Assembly (NCBI GenBank): GCA_004802705.1
Contig: SGPL01000238.1
Location: 1 to 47,943 of the forward strand
Origin: Bondarzewia mesenterica
Lineage: Eukaryota; Basidiomycota; Agaricomycetes; Russulales; Bondarzewiaceae
Direction of reading: 5' to 3'
DNA: 47,943 nucleotides
How positions within the stretch are numbered: position 1 is the stretch's first letter; each line of letters begins with the position of its first letter. The translations under genes were made by a program, and so were the position numbers. The notes under the pieces are model-generated. The model searched no databases. It was not told where the DNA came from and worked only from the letters and a program-made list of their open reading frames with translations. Below, piece by piece: positions 33,459 through 47,262 of this stretch.

Positions 33459-34640
33459 TCAAACATGACTTAAGTATAAAGTGAGGGCATCTAACAATGG
33501 GATGCAAGGGTATAGAAGGCAAAAACTAGGAACACTGACTTCACGTGAGACAGAATCTGTCAGATTATCCATTGAGGGAATATAAACAAACTTAAAAATC
33601 AGATTAGTAGCTATGCTCATGATATTTGACCAGTAGATACACTGATTGACCATCCAATTTTGATTATAGCCCTTCTTGAAGGCACTAATCACACTCGTAT
33701 TATCACTGTAGACTAAAACACAAGCATCATGGATACCAACCTGATTCAGCAGGATAATTGCAAGCTCAACAGCAATAGCTTCACTCTAACTAATATCACA
33801 GCCAGGCATATGATTCTATCCTGCCTTCTAATGCCAAAATGTAAACTAATGAGGCTCTCATATGAGGTCAATACCCCAATACATTGAAGTGTCAATCTAA
33901 ATGCTAAAATCCTGTAGTGCATCACATGATATGAGGGATTATAAAATTAAGCTCTAGCTAAAGAGGTCCAGCTACCAATAAAGATCAGACTATATAGATT
34001 GGAGTAGATAATGAGGCTGAATAAAAGAGGAAGGTGATGAACCAAAGGAGGCAAGGAAGGTAGAAAAAGAGGTGAGATAAACATAATTATGTAGATACAC
34101 AAAGGTGATATGAGAAAGCAAGCCATGCAAGCTAAAGACCTCTTTGATCAAGTAGTGGCAACCATAAAATTCAGCAATGAAAGATTCAATCTTCTGCAAA
34201 AGTAATGCAAGTAGGGAGGTTCTATAGAAACCTAATATAAACAAAATCAAAGCTAAAATCTTGACCCTTAGAAATATGCCATGATATATTTAAACTCTCG
34301 ATCAAATGCTATACACTAGCATGATTATAGTCATATTCAAAAGGGCTAGCAGCAATAGGTGTAGCCTATTATAGAAAGTAAAAGATTGTAATGTTATCAA
34401 CCTACTTTAATAAAGGCTTAATGCCTGTAGCAGACTAAATATCCATTGTGGCATCTGCCATTTCACCCTGTAGACCAGTCACTGATCACAATCCAAATGA
34501 AATAACATGATCTAGCTAAAATAAGCCTCAATGTGCGATAACAAGAAACTTTTTATCATTCAGATCCACAGAAGTAGTACAAAAGGCCTTTTTAATGTTT
34601 AATATAACAGCCTGAGCTCTGAGAAAAGCCACAGCAATTT
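33459..34640 (-). pseudogene. Reverse transcriptase and RNase H of a retroelement, decayed
   Basis: Reading leftward, fragments in order are AQAVILNIKKAF, then LDHVISFGL, GLQGEMADATMDI and VDNITIF (the polymerase VDD-type motif with the second Asp changed to Asn), then FSLHGLLSHITFVYLH and FLASFGSSPSSFI (connection region), then the RNase H with DIDTSMYWGI, SEAIAVELAI and YSDNTSVISAFKKGY, giving its Asp, Glu and Asp, ending VYIPSMDNLTDSVSREV. Multiple TAG and TGA stops interrupt it. The connection block resembles DIRS/tyrosine-recombinase retroelements of Agaricomycetes more than standard Ty3 or Ty1 elements, but this assignment is from memory. Confidence 0.65.
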
Positions 34641-35529
34641 AAGGAGATAAAGGAGCCCATAAGTACATCAGACATTCAATGCAGCATTGACAATATAACA
34701 TTAACATGCAACAAGCATGAGCAGTAACACACATCAAGTGTAAAAATAGAGACACATAATAGGCATGACACATCAAAGCACTGCAAGCATAGAAACTGAA
34801 GGTGCAACAGGCATAACATGAAGGCACAATAAGTGTCACAATAAAATATGACAAGTGTGACTATAAAGGCACAAAGTACACCATAGAATATGACAAGCAA
34901 TGAACATAACAATATGCATGCCTAAAAAGAACAGAAAGTGGGTCAATAATAAGATAGAGATGATGCTCACTATTTTAGCTATATATGATATCGAGCTCTA
35001 TTCAGTGGGATAGTCATCTGAGTCAATAAGGTCATTCACAAAATAGCCTGCAGTGCCTATATATAATATGTTATAGACAATCTAACATTTGACCACATTA
35101 TTTTCATCTGAGGTAACAATAATATGCACTGAGCAAGCTGCAAAATGACTGCCACAGAGCTTGTGCATTTGCTCCATGATATAAGAATCATTTATATGAC
35201 CAGCATGTTATTTATCATATAAGTACTTATCAATCTAAACATCATCATCAAAAGCTGATAAAGAGGAATTATAGTGTCAGCAAGGCATGAGCCAGGAACA
35301 CTAATGCAAAACCCATATATAAGGCTATCGATAAGGGTGAAATAGCAATTATTAAGATGATAATAATGAAGAAAGAAATGATATACAGCAAAATTATATA
35401 GAGTGATGATACAATGATGCACAGAGGCTGCAAGTGAATAGAAGATAATAGACACAAGATAAAAAATAAAATGAGTAGCAGTAAGGAGTGCAAGTCGACA
35501 GAAGAAAAAGGAAGAGAATGATTCAAATA

Positions 35530-35585
35530 GGGCATGATTTGCTGGTAGCATAGTGGTCACTTCCTCCATACACAGAGTACATATG
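35530..35585 (-). pseudogene. CCHC zinc knuckle of a Gag-like protein, decayed
   Basis: On the minus strand CTLC and, one frame shift later, GSDHYATSKSC make up a C-x2-C...H...C knuckle. It lies about 0.9 kb upstream of the RT fragments on the same strand, the expected place for Gag. Confidence 0.4.
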
Positions 35586-35615
35586 CTAAATTTTAGTAGC
35601 ATATTTGCCTAAATA

Positions 35616-38600
35616 ATGCTCAGGACTACTGATATTAAAATAGAAGCAGAAATTGAATTTGTCATCTTTGATAGAGATGAGGACATTATAATGAGCATCC
35701 TAATGGGTTACAATGGCATGGTCATAAAAGGTGATGTATATAGTATAAGCATTGACATAGTGTCTGGAATTATCATAGATCAGACAAAGCCCACTAGTAA
35801 GACATGTGGGTCTATCTAATAAAAAAGGCTTGCCATCAGATCCCATTGCATAAGGGTGATGATGTGGAGGGACTGATGAGGAACTATGATCATGTACACT
35901 AGGCATGCTAGCCATAAGATGTAGGTATAAATGTCGATAGAATAGTTAATATCAAAAAAACAATTAGTAATGCAGAAAAGAAAATATACACAGAGAACTA
36001 ATATAGCAGGTGTGATACAGCATTATAGTTGATGGGATGACTGAGGTTCATTTTCCCATGTATCATGCTGATGGCACTTTAGCTCCAAAATAAGGTTAAT
36101 CTATATATAAAATATCTCAATTATTTCTTACTCAATTTACTCAATTTATATATCATTGATGAGCTTCAGAGGAGAAGAGCTCATCTGAAGCACTTAGAAA
36201 TTATTTCAGTGAGGAGATTAGTCATGGGAACAATGTTTTATTAAGGTCTAAAGTTACAGTTTTAAGGGCCCTTTGCACTTAAACTACCACTATAGTTCAG
36301 TTTCTCATGCTACTCTAGTGAGTAAAAGTAGGTCAATAATGAGCAGTGCATCACTCTCAAACCTCACGAGAGCTACATAAAATTTAAAAGTGACTCAGAA
36401 GTTAAATGCCCTCCTCATACAAGTAAAGAAAGGTCAAATAAACTATATGTGCTTGCCTAGGGCATACCAAATACAGTATCCTAGAAGTAACACCCACAAT
36501 CTCTCAAACTATATAAATACCCCCCACTTTCCAATTACTTCATGTGTTTTTATAATCAACCACACATACCTAAACAGCAAAATCAGCTCTTACTCTATTA
36601 TAAAGCTTAACATAAAAACTGCAATGGCTGTCTACTATAATCTGTCTCTATTTCAACATACTCCTAACCCTAAAACCCATGTAACTCTAACTTTTATCAC
36701 TGTTAATTAATTTTAAATGAATTTCTTTCTAGTCAGGCCTATTTTTACCTCTACCTCTCTCCACAAAAATAAATAAATAAAAATCAACTCTCTACTACTA
36801 AAAACCCCTCAATAATGAAATTATTGAGCTCATCTAGCCCAAATTCCCCTTCTTTTACTTAAATTCATCTGGCCTTCCTTACTAATTGCAAGAAGAATGG
36901 CCACTTTTTGGAACTACTGGCTAATCATACAGTGAATTTAGCTGTAGTAAGCAGTAGCTGTCCTATTTGATGACACCTAAAGATATTGATCTCTACTCCC
37001 AATAACATAAAACTTCACCTAACCTCTAATGTGCATTATTTCTCACTGCACCTCTCTATATAACACTTTTTCTCTCTACTTCACTCATACCCACATTTCA
37101 ACACCTATATATCTTGCCAGCCTTCCTTTTAAAACCCATATTATAACCCCAGCCATTAACATATAGCAAACAATGATATCTACAATAGCTGATCCACTAT
37201 AAAATGTGGACTAATCCTCTACCTTCTCATGACTGATCAAACTAGGATCAACTGCATCCACAGTAGGAGGGCTTGCTACATGTGAAGATTAAGTCTAAAA
37301 TAAATATAGAGACTGTATATCTAACATCTGATCAGTAAAGAATGAAGAGTTACTGCTAGCTAGCAAAAAAACTGTGTTTTGAGTTGAAGCGAGCATGGCC
37401 GTCATATGAGTTCAATATTTACAATATACAATAAACACCTAAACTCCCTTCTTAAATAAAGACCACCTTGGACTCATTTAGCCCTAAACACATACATAAT
37501 ACTGCTTCAATCCTTACCCACTCTAGCTAATCCTCTGAAATTTATCTGCATACAGCATGAAATAAAATATAATAAAACAATATAAAATAAACTAAGGTAA
37601 TTACTGCACATATCCTGCTGACTTTTTAAGAAAGGACATATAGACATAAAATAACAACTAATGGTACCATCACAAGCTTTGTCTATTAATATGCTTTATC
37701 ACACCTTAAGCATATAGCCTTGCTATTTTATAACTCTATACCATCCCTCATCGCCCTTCATATCCCTTTCAATAATCCTACACTAGAGTATGTGATAGAG
37801 CTATATTACTGGATCAGCTAACTCAAAGTGCGAGATAATGCTTAATGCTTCACAATAGATAGCTAATGAAATGTGAGTAGCTGAAAAGCTAAGACCATTG
37901 CTAAATTACCTGAACTATAATCAGCTGCTTTCTCTTATTTATGAATGCATTGTATGACTTTTGGAGCTAGTTTGCCCATTTTCTCCTTAGTTGTGTGTTT
38001 ATTACACACAACAGCATACTCATACCTTGCACATTGCTAGAGGTTATTTAACACAACCTTTATATCTCTTATTTTATAACTTATTTACTTTTCTCTTTTA
38101 TTTTATTCATCTCCATCACTCTTACCCTCTCTCTCTGTTCCTATCTACTTCACTAATTGGAGTGGCCATCTGATCATGCGACTGTAATTCTGTGTCAGTC
38201 ATATTAGCCTATAGCTATTGACATATAATTCTCTTACCACTCAGTCTTATATTGCATACTATCCTGCTCACAAATACAAGTTTGCTTTACCCCTCAGAAT
38301 AAGCATTTCAGTTCACCTTGAGTGTAAGACACTTTTAGCTAGCCTTATAGTCATGGATGATTCATATAACTCATTACCTTCACTTTTATTATTACCTTCA
38401 CCTTTGTCTTTATCTTTGTCCTTGTAACTCACTTTCATAGCCCCACCTTAATAGGCTCCCTTCATTTATCCATTTATTAAAACATCGTGCACTGGCATGT
38501 ACTAATACCTTAAACTTGCCTAAAGCTTATGCTTATCCACTTGCTTTGTGTTCTTACCACACATTTTCTTTTTATTATTGTTGTTCTTATTGCTTCACTC

Positions 38601-40249
38601 ACTCATTGAGATTTTTAGTCAGAGACCCTTGATGCCCTCACTTACTTATACATTTTAGTAGTTCTTTTGGTTGGTTTTTCCCCCTAGAGGCACTGCTAGT
38701 GTATCATTATACCACCTGTACTTAAATTGCTACTACTACAAGGCTTTGATATATAAGTTCACCAAAATATCTCTAAAATTATATACACCAATGAGATTAG
38801 CACTTCTTATACCTTCTCTAAACCTTCTCTATTACTCCTCAGCACACCATAAAATTCTGAATAAGAGAGAAACTGATCCTTCAACTATAGATAAGGCACC
38901 TACTAACTAAGTCAAAGACCCCTCAGCTTGAACTAACCTGAAAGACCCCATAACCTTATTTACTCACACGATGCACATACACACTACTGAACCCTCTATC
39001 CACACCTATTATTACTCAACCCTAATGACATGTCTTCTACTAAAAGCTCATAAATTTACCCTATACCTATAATGGTGAAGCAGCTCACCTTAATCTTTAT
39101 CACCTAAAAAAAGAGAGTAATGAGGAAGTGAGCACATAATGATATGCTGTTCACAGACCCCCCTAATCCTAGTATGCCTCACTAGCTCTTACACCCTTTA
39201 CTAATCTACTTACCCTACCAATATCAGGCTATATATTGCCTATGACAGTGTCAACTGCTATGGGCATACAAACACCTGTCGACTCACCCTAAATTCACTT
39301 CAATCCCTCACTAATGCTACCTACACTACTTACAGAGATGTCCCTCACCCTCTTCACTCTACTCATTGATTCAGTCTAAACAACTACCCTAGCTTCCAAT
39401 AAGGCCTCAGTAATCATCAAAATTATATTTCTGCTTTTATCACCTCCAAAAATGCCACTCTCATTAATCCTTGAATGGTTGACATCTTATTCAACCTTCA
39501 CTTCATCAAGCTCTTAAGCACCCCCTCTAAGATGAGGCTAGCACCCTCTTCACTCACTCTCATGCTTCTCTACCCCATAAGCACACCTCTCACCTCTCCT
39601 TCACCTCGCTCTTCCACTTCAATTAATAAGATGACCATTACTTCAGCCACCTCCATGGAACCACCTGTCTCAACTCCATCAACTGACCCTAGTGCTAACT
39701 CATATACTAGCTCATCAAATAGTAACTGAGACATTCTCCTCACTGATATGAGTCACAGCTCTCAACCACTGAGCATGAAGGCTCTAACACCCTCGTATAC
39801 CAGTATCCTACCTTCTGGCTGGCCAAAGGTAGTCTTCTCCTCCATGTCAGGCTCATTCACTAGCCAAGCTGCCAATCAAATTGTAGAATAGTGTAAACTC
39901 ACCACTAAATGCCTTGCACACAATTATGGTTATAATGCTGTTGAGAACCTCAATAAGACCCTCCTAAAGATATATACCTTTCTTACTCAATATAAAGCAC
40001 CTCATGCTCAAGTCGTACCTTTGACACTAGCCTCAACCTCTCTTCCTGCCTATGAATAGCCTAACACTTTTCTAATTTATGAAATCTTGGATGCCTTGTG
40101 TAATAAGCTCATAATAAGTGCCATCTTCTTAAGTAATAATATCACGATCCTTTTCAATCAATTTAAACCTCATCTGCCTGGCTTTTCTGGTTAATTCATA
40201 AACTTCACAATAGACCTCACTGAAGATAACTGCAATAAACATCTTGTTG
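35616..40249. other. AT-rich, stop-filled DNA, probably transposon remains
   Basis: I see no recognisable protein fragment or RNA. The right part (from about 39,300) becomes Pro/Ser/Thr-rich on the plus strand and may be the N-terminal part of the LINE ORF1 that follows. Confidence 0.4.
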
Positions 40250-40620
40250 TGAACCTCTACTAATCTCTTAATTCTACAGATCTCTACTATTTAGTGGCAC
40301 ACATTAGCAGTGGGTGCTTCACTAACTTGTCTGCTAAGGATCATGCCTCTCACTTCCTTAACACTATCTGTGTCAATAATTTTACCCTACATAGTACTGA
40401 TGGCCTTAAGTACACTACCTAGTGCCTATATATGGACTACTTCACCACTAATCTTAGTAACTGAGAGCAGGTTCTCACCTTCTTCAAGGATAACCTTATC
40501 CCTATCAACTTCAATGGGACTAGCAATGCTGAATGCTCATACATCTGCTCTAGATGCCATAAAGTCAATCACCCTCGAGGCTTGTGCCCCTTCCTAGCTA
40601 TCTCAGGCTAGAAGGGACTG
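40250..40620 (+). pseudogene. LINE ORF1 (Gag-like) with CCHC knuckle, decayed
   Basis: A plus-strand frame ends in C-x2-C-x4-H-x4-C (40546-40587; CSRCHKVNHPRGLC). Upstream in the same area are MDYFTTNLSN and FFKDNLIPINF, separated by stops. It lies about 1.1 kb before the endonuclease relic on the same strand, so both probably belong to one non-LTR element, with this as the RNA-binding protein. Confidence 0.6.
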
Positions 40621-41684
40621 TGACTCCCCAGCAAAGCTTTACTTGCTATCTATGCAGACTCTTTACTCTCTACCTTTTACCAGTGATTTACCAGCCTAGG
40701 CTTATCATTCACAGCAAATCAAGATTGAGGTTGAGGCTTCAGCTCTCACCATGAGATACACACTGACTTTAACACTTGCATTTTAGAGGAGTGGTGGGAT
40801 ACATCAATATGCCATTTTTGACAATGTGCTCACTACTTCTCTTTACATACATGCACCCTTCAATTACATATCTCTCTCATCTCCATTATGCCCTCCCTCT
40901 TAGCCAACATATCTGACTTTCTATATGCCACTTTATGTTGAATATGAGCCATCTGCATGCTTAAATCAATCTAGTTGCCTGTCATTATAGAAAAACCTCC
41001 AGTGATTACTAGTAGTCTTGCTAATGCCACACTTAAACTCAGGGACCACTCACTCATTAATGGCAAGATTAGCTGAGTGTAAAAATGCCTGCCTCTCATA
41101 CACATTGATCCACATAGTGAAGAGTATATGAATAGCCACTCATATATAAATATCTATATATTTACCTCGAGTTTTAGCCATAAGCTCTTCTGATATAATT
41201 ATCCCTATAAGAGAGAGCAGGCTGCAAAGTTCTAAAGGTTTAGTACAGGATGGAGCTATAGAAGGGATAGTGTTTCTCTGTGCTACAGACTCTAAGCTAC
41301 AAGCATGCAGGTTACAGCACCTCATCAATCTAGCTAAAAACCTCAGAGTGCACTTTGAGTAAAGTATAAATCAAATGCAAAGCTCAACTATGATCTCTGC
41401 AGGGGAGGTTGCTGAAACATAAATTCTTCACTCATTATCTCTGTCTGGTAGTATGATTAATAATATGCAAAACTCAGACTAACCTCCCTCTAAAGGTAGG
41501 ACTATCATATAAATAAGTCCTCTCCAATCACATACCCAAAGTGATTTATCTAGAACTCTACTAGATCATGGTTCACTACTATCTATCACATTTATTTCCT
41601 CTATCCTCACACAACAATCCAACACTATCTCCTCCTCTCAACACTAAAGGCAACATTGCCCCTAAAAAATTAAAAAATGTACAA

Positions 41685-43080
41685 GAGCAACCCTTCAAAT
41701 TGCTTCACTCAACATGAAGGGGAAAAACTCAAGGACTTCAAATAGCCCACTATCTAAATGGAATATAATCTGCTCACTAATAAAAAATAAATAATCAAGA
41801 ATTCTAGCCTTACAAGAAACTCATTTAACTAAAGATAACATCTTTATCCTTTATCGCCTTTATGAATGACACATTATAATTCATTACTCCTCTAATTCTG
41901 ACCATCCTAATAGAGATGGAGTTGCTTTTGTTTTAAATCATGATCAAACATCTATTAAAGATACTCATATGAGAGTTATTATCTCTAGATAGGCAATCTT
42001 ACTGAGCCATCATTAGCACTCATCATCAGTTCTTAATATTCTCAATATATATGCACTAAATGATTCATCTAAAAATGCAAAGTTTGGTCTGATCTACTCC
42101 TTAAATAAAATGAACTTAACCTACCAAACCTTGACATTATGTATGGTGACTTCAATATTGTTAAAGATTCTCTAGACAGACTACCTTGCCATAATGATCC
42201 ACACTCAGCAATCAGCTCTCTCACTAACTTAAAACTTCACTTACACTTAAAAGTTGGCTGAGGAAACTTATACTCTAATAAGAAGAATTTTACCTTCTCA
42301 CAACATAATAGAGGCAGCTAATCTCATATTGATTGAATATATACATTAAAAGCAATCTTAAATATAGCTTTAAATTGGTCAATTAAAATCTCACCAATTT
42401 TTACTGATCACAAACTGATATCAGTCTAAATCATAGATAATAAAATTCCCTTTATTGAACAAGGCCACTGGACCTTACTCTTATTTTTGCTCAAAGATAA
42501 AGATTTTAATGACACCTTCCACACTCTAATCTATGCTCTGCAAAAAGATATTACATATAGCTTAACTAACTGCTCTATTGAGAATAACTCTTAAACTCTT
42601 TTCAAAAGAATTAAAAATATAGTGATCTAAAAATCTTGTCAATGTGCAAATACTGCCATCTTAAAAATTAAAATAACTATTTAGAAACTTAAGAGTCAAC
42701 TTAAGCAAACTCTCAATAATCCCTCATCATATGATGCTAATTCTCTCAACATTGAGGTTGACATAATTTAAGACCAAATAGTATATCTAAAAGGAATTAG
42801 ATATTGTAATACATGCACTACTTCATTAGCTCATTATCATATTGAAGGTGAAACTATAAGCAAATACTGGTCCTAAGTAATTAAAACTAAATCTTCAAGA
42901 GATTATATACCTTCTTTTAAATAATCTGATACATCAGCAGTTTTACAGTTTGCTAACACGCTGGAAGCATCTGGCCATACTAATTTGCTAGCTGTTTAGA
43001 CATCTAGAGAACATTTTTTGAGCCAAAATACTACTACTGATTGATACTACTACTACCACTCTAGTTTGACTCTAGTACAG
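41685..43080 (+). pseudogene. LINE ORF2: AP-like endonuclease and linker, truncated before RT
   Basis: Fragments in order: IASLNMKGK, ILALQETHL, GVAFVLNHD, LNIYALND, YGDFNIVEDSLDRLP, SHIDXIYTLKA and TDHKLIS. These are the endonuclease motifs (Asn, Glu, the Asp and Asn of GDFN, the SxxDxIY Asp, and final Asp-His) of Tad/L1-like fungal LINEs, which nick the target for retrotransposition. A linker follows (GHWTLLLFLLKDKDFN, HYHIEGETISKYWS, IPSFK). The reverse transcriptase that should come next is absent: from about 43,090 the DNA belongs to a minus-strand transposase relic. Stops and frame breaks show it is dead. Confidence 0.7.
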
Positions 43081-43094
43081 GGTTCCTAAATCTC

Positions 43095-46000
43095 AAATAA
43101 ACTCATTAGTATGATAGTCTGTATATCTGTTTACATAGAAAGCACAAAATGCATTGTGTGAGTCTGTAAAATGAAAATCATTTAACAAGAAAGAAGATCT
43201 AAAAACACTAATAAGTAGGGCACTACACACAATACAATTAAAGTGTACTACAGACATACTCTTCATCCCATTTGCTTTGTACTCAAGGCAGACAATCCAC
43301 ATGCCCATAGTGGCATTAGAGTTATCATGAATAGGAACATACCAATGTATCAGTGCACAAGGATAGCGTGCATCTCTAAAAGTGAATGAGAAAAACAAAT
43401 ATACATGCTCGATCACCATACCTTACATCCTTATCAAATTTGCGTTTATCTCTACAAAAACTGTATTGTGCCATGCAAATTAGCCATACTAATTTGAATT
43501 GCACCATATCCTCTCCTGATACATCCCTCCCATACCATAAAGGTCACTTGGTGCATAGAACTGTGCTACTGCAGAGTGAAAAATAGATATAGAGCTGTCA
43601 AAAATTAGGCACTCTTCAAGAGGGACCTCCACTGATGGTACAACTAACTCAGAATGGGCTTAATTATATACAAACTGGCAGACAAGTTCAGGAAGATGGG
43701 GTTGCTTGATGAACTGTGTGAGTAGTGAAAGTTTGCTCAGATATCTGCATTTTACACAGAATAAGTTGTGCAAACACAATTACATGTAGATTAAATCACT
43801 CACCTGCTGTCCTTGCCAATTTACTGAAGAAACTGTTCATTAGTCCTTTTATTAGACTGACACCTCTGTTCTTGTCATCCTCATCTCTAACTTCAGCATT
43901 CCAGAGTTCAGGCTCACACCTAGCTATAATCTGACTAGTATACCATGATGTCATTCCTTTTATTATTCCTTTCCACTCAATTATCCTGTGCATAACCTCT
44001 AACTTCTTGAGCCTTTAGTTCATAAGTAGCATCTGGTGGAGAGCATAATAATAATTTGACTATTGCCATGGTTTTTTAACAGTATCTATGTGCTTCAATT
44101 CAGTGATTAATGAGCACAATCTATTTAGTGATCCAAAAAGGCAAATTCTTGCACATAGTGTTTAAGAGAGTGCTGCTATAGAAGTGAGATATTATTAGCA
44201 TGAATACTAGTTTCGATGAAGATTTGTCGATGTTGATGAAAATGGTTAAGCAGGTCTTGCATCTATTCAAGATTTAAAGAATTGATGACATTACAGTACT
44301 AAACATAGCAAAAGTTAAAAATTGCCCTAAGGCACTTGATCATCTCTTCAGGAACATAATTTATGATGGCTGGAAGATAAACTTATTTTGGCTGCCTAAA
44401 TATAAGATATCAATGTAATAGAAATGATGAGTGACTAACTTTCATTAAAGCTTTCGAGTCATTCCTAGTTTATTGGTTGAAAACTTGTCATTCAAAAAAT
44501 GGCACAGTCTTAAAATGTGGGGACTGATATAATTCTATGTATATAGATTGTTAGTAATCATGTCATGAACATTTAAAGAAGGCATCAATACTAACTGTCG
44601 ATCGACGTCTTCAATTATCTCATTAGCTTTTGCCTCACCATGCATAATATACAGATACTCATTGATCTATAACATGATGTGGTCTTTGAAAGTTCCCTTG
44701 ATGAATTAATACAGCAAATTTAGAGACAGCAGTTTATGAATGTTTATATGCAGAAAGTCTTGTGTGAATAGTTATAAGTGCAATCATTAGATCAATCAGC
44801 ATGATGTTTCATTAAAATTGGTGTACCACAATGTCTAAATAGATGCTAAAATTATCTTACAAAATTCTTGGATCAAAACATGTAATAAAAAGGTCAGTCT
44901 TTTCCTTTGTCTACCAGCATGCATTTTGCTGATCAAGATTATTGAATGGTGCATTGCATCTATGATAGTGAAAGTGATCAAACATCATTGATGAGAGTTG
45001 TGTATGCATCAAATAATAGTAGCATGAAACTTATTTTAGACATCACCCCTACATGATGCATGCTAACTAAATCTGCTTTGAATAGTTAGCAATATATAGT
45101 CCTAAATTATAGATAATATGGCAAAAATAACCATCTGAGCATCACACAACCTCCAGTTTGCTCATTCCCTCCTTCAATGGTTCAAAAATGAGTATGAGGC
45201 ATGCATGATACAATTAGCAGCAGAATTTTTAGAAGTTTGCCTTGTATTGATGCTTCTTCGAAGCTGGAAAAGTTAATCAACAAGCGAGCATAAAGACTTT
45301 GTGCATTTTATATATAACTTACTCTTCAAAATTGGCAAAAAAATGACTGAAAGTACAAGTGCACACATTTGCAAAAACTTTACTTGTAAATAAGATATTA
45401 TAAAATGTAATAACAATCAATAACAGATTTCTTATTTTAATATATCTCCCCTTTTTGATTGTAGTTTAATAAGCAGCAAATAAGCATCAAATAAGTATGC
45501 AATAAATCATTGTCAAATAAGCCTAATTTATTATTAATATAAGAGTAAAATTAATTCTCACTTTTAACTTTACTTATCCTTTATTATCTTTCAATTTCGA
45601 CTTTTTACCCTTTTTTGTCATTTATCAAGTTTGAACCCAAAGCCTCTTGCATTTCACTTTTTTAAAATACTACCTCATCACTCTTAACCACTACACCACT
45701 TCAATTTGTAATTTATATTCTATATAATTTTATATATAGACCTCAACCTGACTTATAATAAAATTTTACAACTGCCTGATATTGTTAGCTATTATCATGG
45801 TTCATGCATCAACCCTATACATAGTATACATCACTAAAAAGGTCTTGATGAGAAGAGCTAAAATTTGAAGATTTTTGATCCATAATTACTTCAATTTAGT
45901 CAATAAATGCAAAACTTAATAATGACTGTACTGATTAATATTAATTATGTAATATGCTTTAGTCAGTTATATTTATGCTTAATTATAATTAGTGTATTAA

Positions 46001-47262
46001 TATTGTGAGTTAGTGATAATTGTTAAGCTCAGCTAATAGCTTACTTATATGTCAAAAATTAGCTCAAAAACTGCATTCAAGACTACTCAAAAATCTAATT
46101 ATAGATATTTTTATTGCTTGAAAATGAGGTTTAAACTGAATTAGATAAAGAAATTATAGTTTACTTTAAAACTATTGTTTTATTATTCATTGATTATATT
46201 ATAAAAGATAATTCACTTTTAATTAGATATAAATTAGCATCAAAATAAAATATAGGAAAAAAAACTAAAATAAAATAAATAAGTATAAATAACATCTTAT
46301 TTACAAGTAAAGTTTTTACAGATGCAGATCATGTAGTATTTAAAAGATTTCTGAAAGATTGATAAACAAGGTGGCACTTTTAACATCCTGTTGCGATTGA
46401 ATAAGTTGTTTTGTCACTGCCCATAATGATTAGCATGAACATTGCCCCATGCGTATCCTCGTCCTCTGCTATAATATCCTGTCGTAGCTTTAAAAATAAT
46501 AAAATAAAAAATAAAATACTGAGCATACTACTTATTATCATATCCAGTCACCCGACATAAAATTTAAAAAGATCTGTTGTCTGTCTTCTCCAAATTGCTA
46601 ATATGGAATACAGATAAATTGGTCACTATTAAAAAATTCAAGAATGCACAGCTGATGGTGCAGAATGGCTGATGTATTATAAAGACAGAGCTCATATAAT
46701 TGCATCATCCATTTGGGTGGTATTTCAGTCAGTAATGAGCCTTAGTAACACATTTCAACTGCTCACTACGATGCACTACCATGTTAAATAGCATCAATAG
46801 ACCTGTAGACTTTTTTTATAATTTGCCCATCATGGTGCAGAGTCATGCGTGAGAAGAATCACATGATAATAGTCTAAAGCTTAGTTGATCTTTGCTGCTG
46901 AGCTTTGAGCTTCGACGAAATAAAAATGTGTAAAATCATATTTGATGTGGTCCTTGAATGGATGCCACATATTCATCTAATGAAGATATTGTGGTGCTGG
47001 TGGCAGTGGCATTCTTAAAGGCAAATACTCACCCTCAGAATTGCATCGCTGACCTATAGCTTGAATTGTTAAAGAGCTGTACTACTAAGATAATTGAGAA
47101 TATACCAGTCAATATCAGGTAGTACCTATACCTGAAAGTTAGCCCATCATATTTACTTCTAATTATAGAAAAAATATAGTGATGAGCTGAGTTAATGTGT
47201 TGAGACAATCCCGATGAGTTTGTGCAAGGTTTGTGGCATATTGAGCAAAGATAACTAGGCAT
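43095..47262 (-). pseudogene. Plavaka-type DNA transposase, nearly full-length relic
   Basis: Read leftward from ATG 47262: a C2H2 finger (CSICHKPC...LSQHINSAH), KWMMQLYELC, THGAMFMLIIMGSDKTTYS, then after the inserted element KEGMSKLEVV, YNLGLYIANYSKQI, FKDHIML, EYLYIMHGEAKANEIIEDVD, NDSKALMK, LPAIINYVPEEMIKCLRA, LEXMQDLLNHFHQHRQIF, LLXQHSLKHY, LKHIDTVKKPW, LLTQFIKQPHLPELV, and finally the C-terminal YPCALIHWYVPI and FCAFYVNRYTDYH. Order and content fit Plavaka transposases known from basidiomycetes. Stops occur in nearly every block. A 945-bp element with inverted repeats splits it at 45373-46317. Element ends were not identified. A relation to KDZ elements is the alternative. Confidence 0.7.
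45373..46317. mobile_element. 945-bp non-coding element with 24-bp terminal inverted repeats
   Basis: AAAAACTTTACTTGTAAATA plus AGAT at 45373-45396 is perfectly repeated in inverse at 46294-46317, and the match continues to about 29 bp with one mismatch. The interior is very AT-rich and has no open frame. It interrupts the transposase relic between the GSDKTT block and the KEGM block. The flanks ACATTTGC (left) and ACAGATGC (right) match at 6 of 8 positions and could be a worn 8-bp target duplication, as hAT elements make. Confidence 0.65.

Noticed and set aside
34639..35602. Minus-strand open frames of 71-136 codons
   Set aside because: Leu/Phe/Ile/Tyr-rich translations of AT-rich DNA; only the short zinc-knuckle piece near 35,530-35,585 is recognisable.
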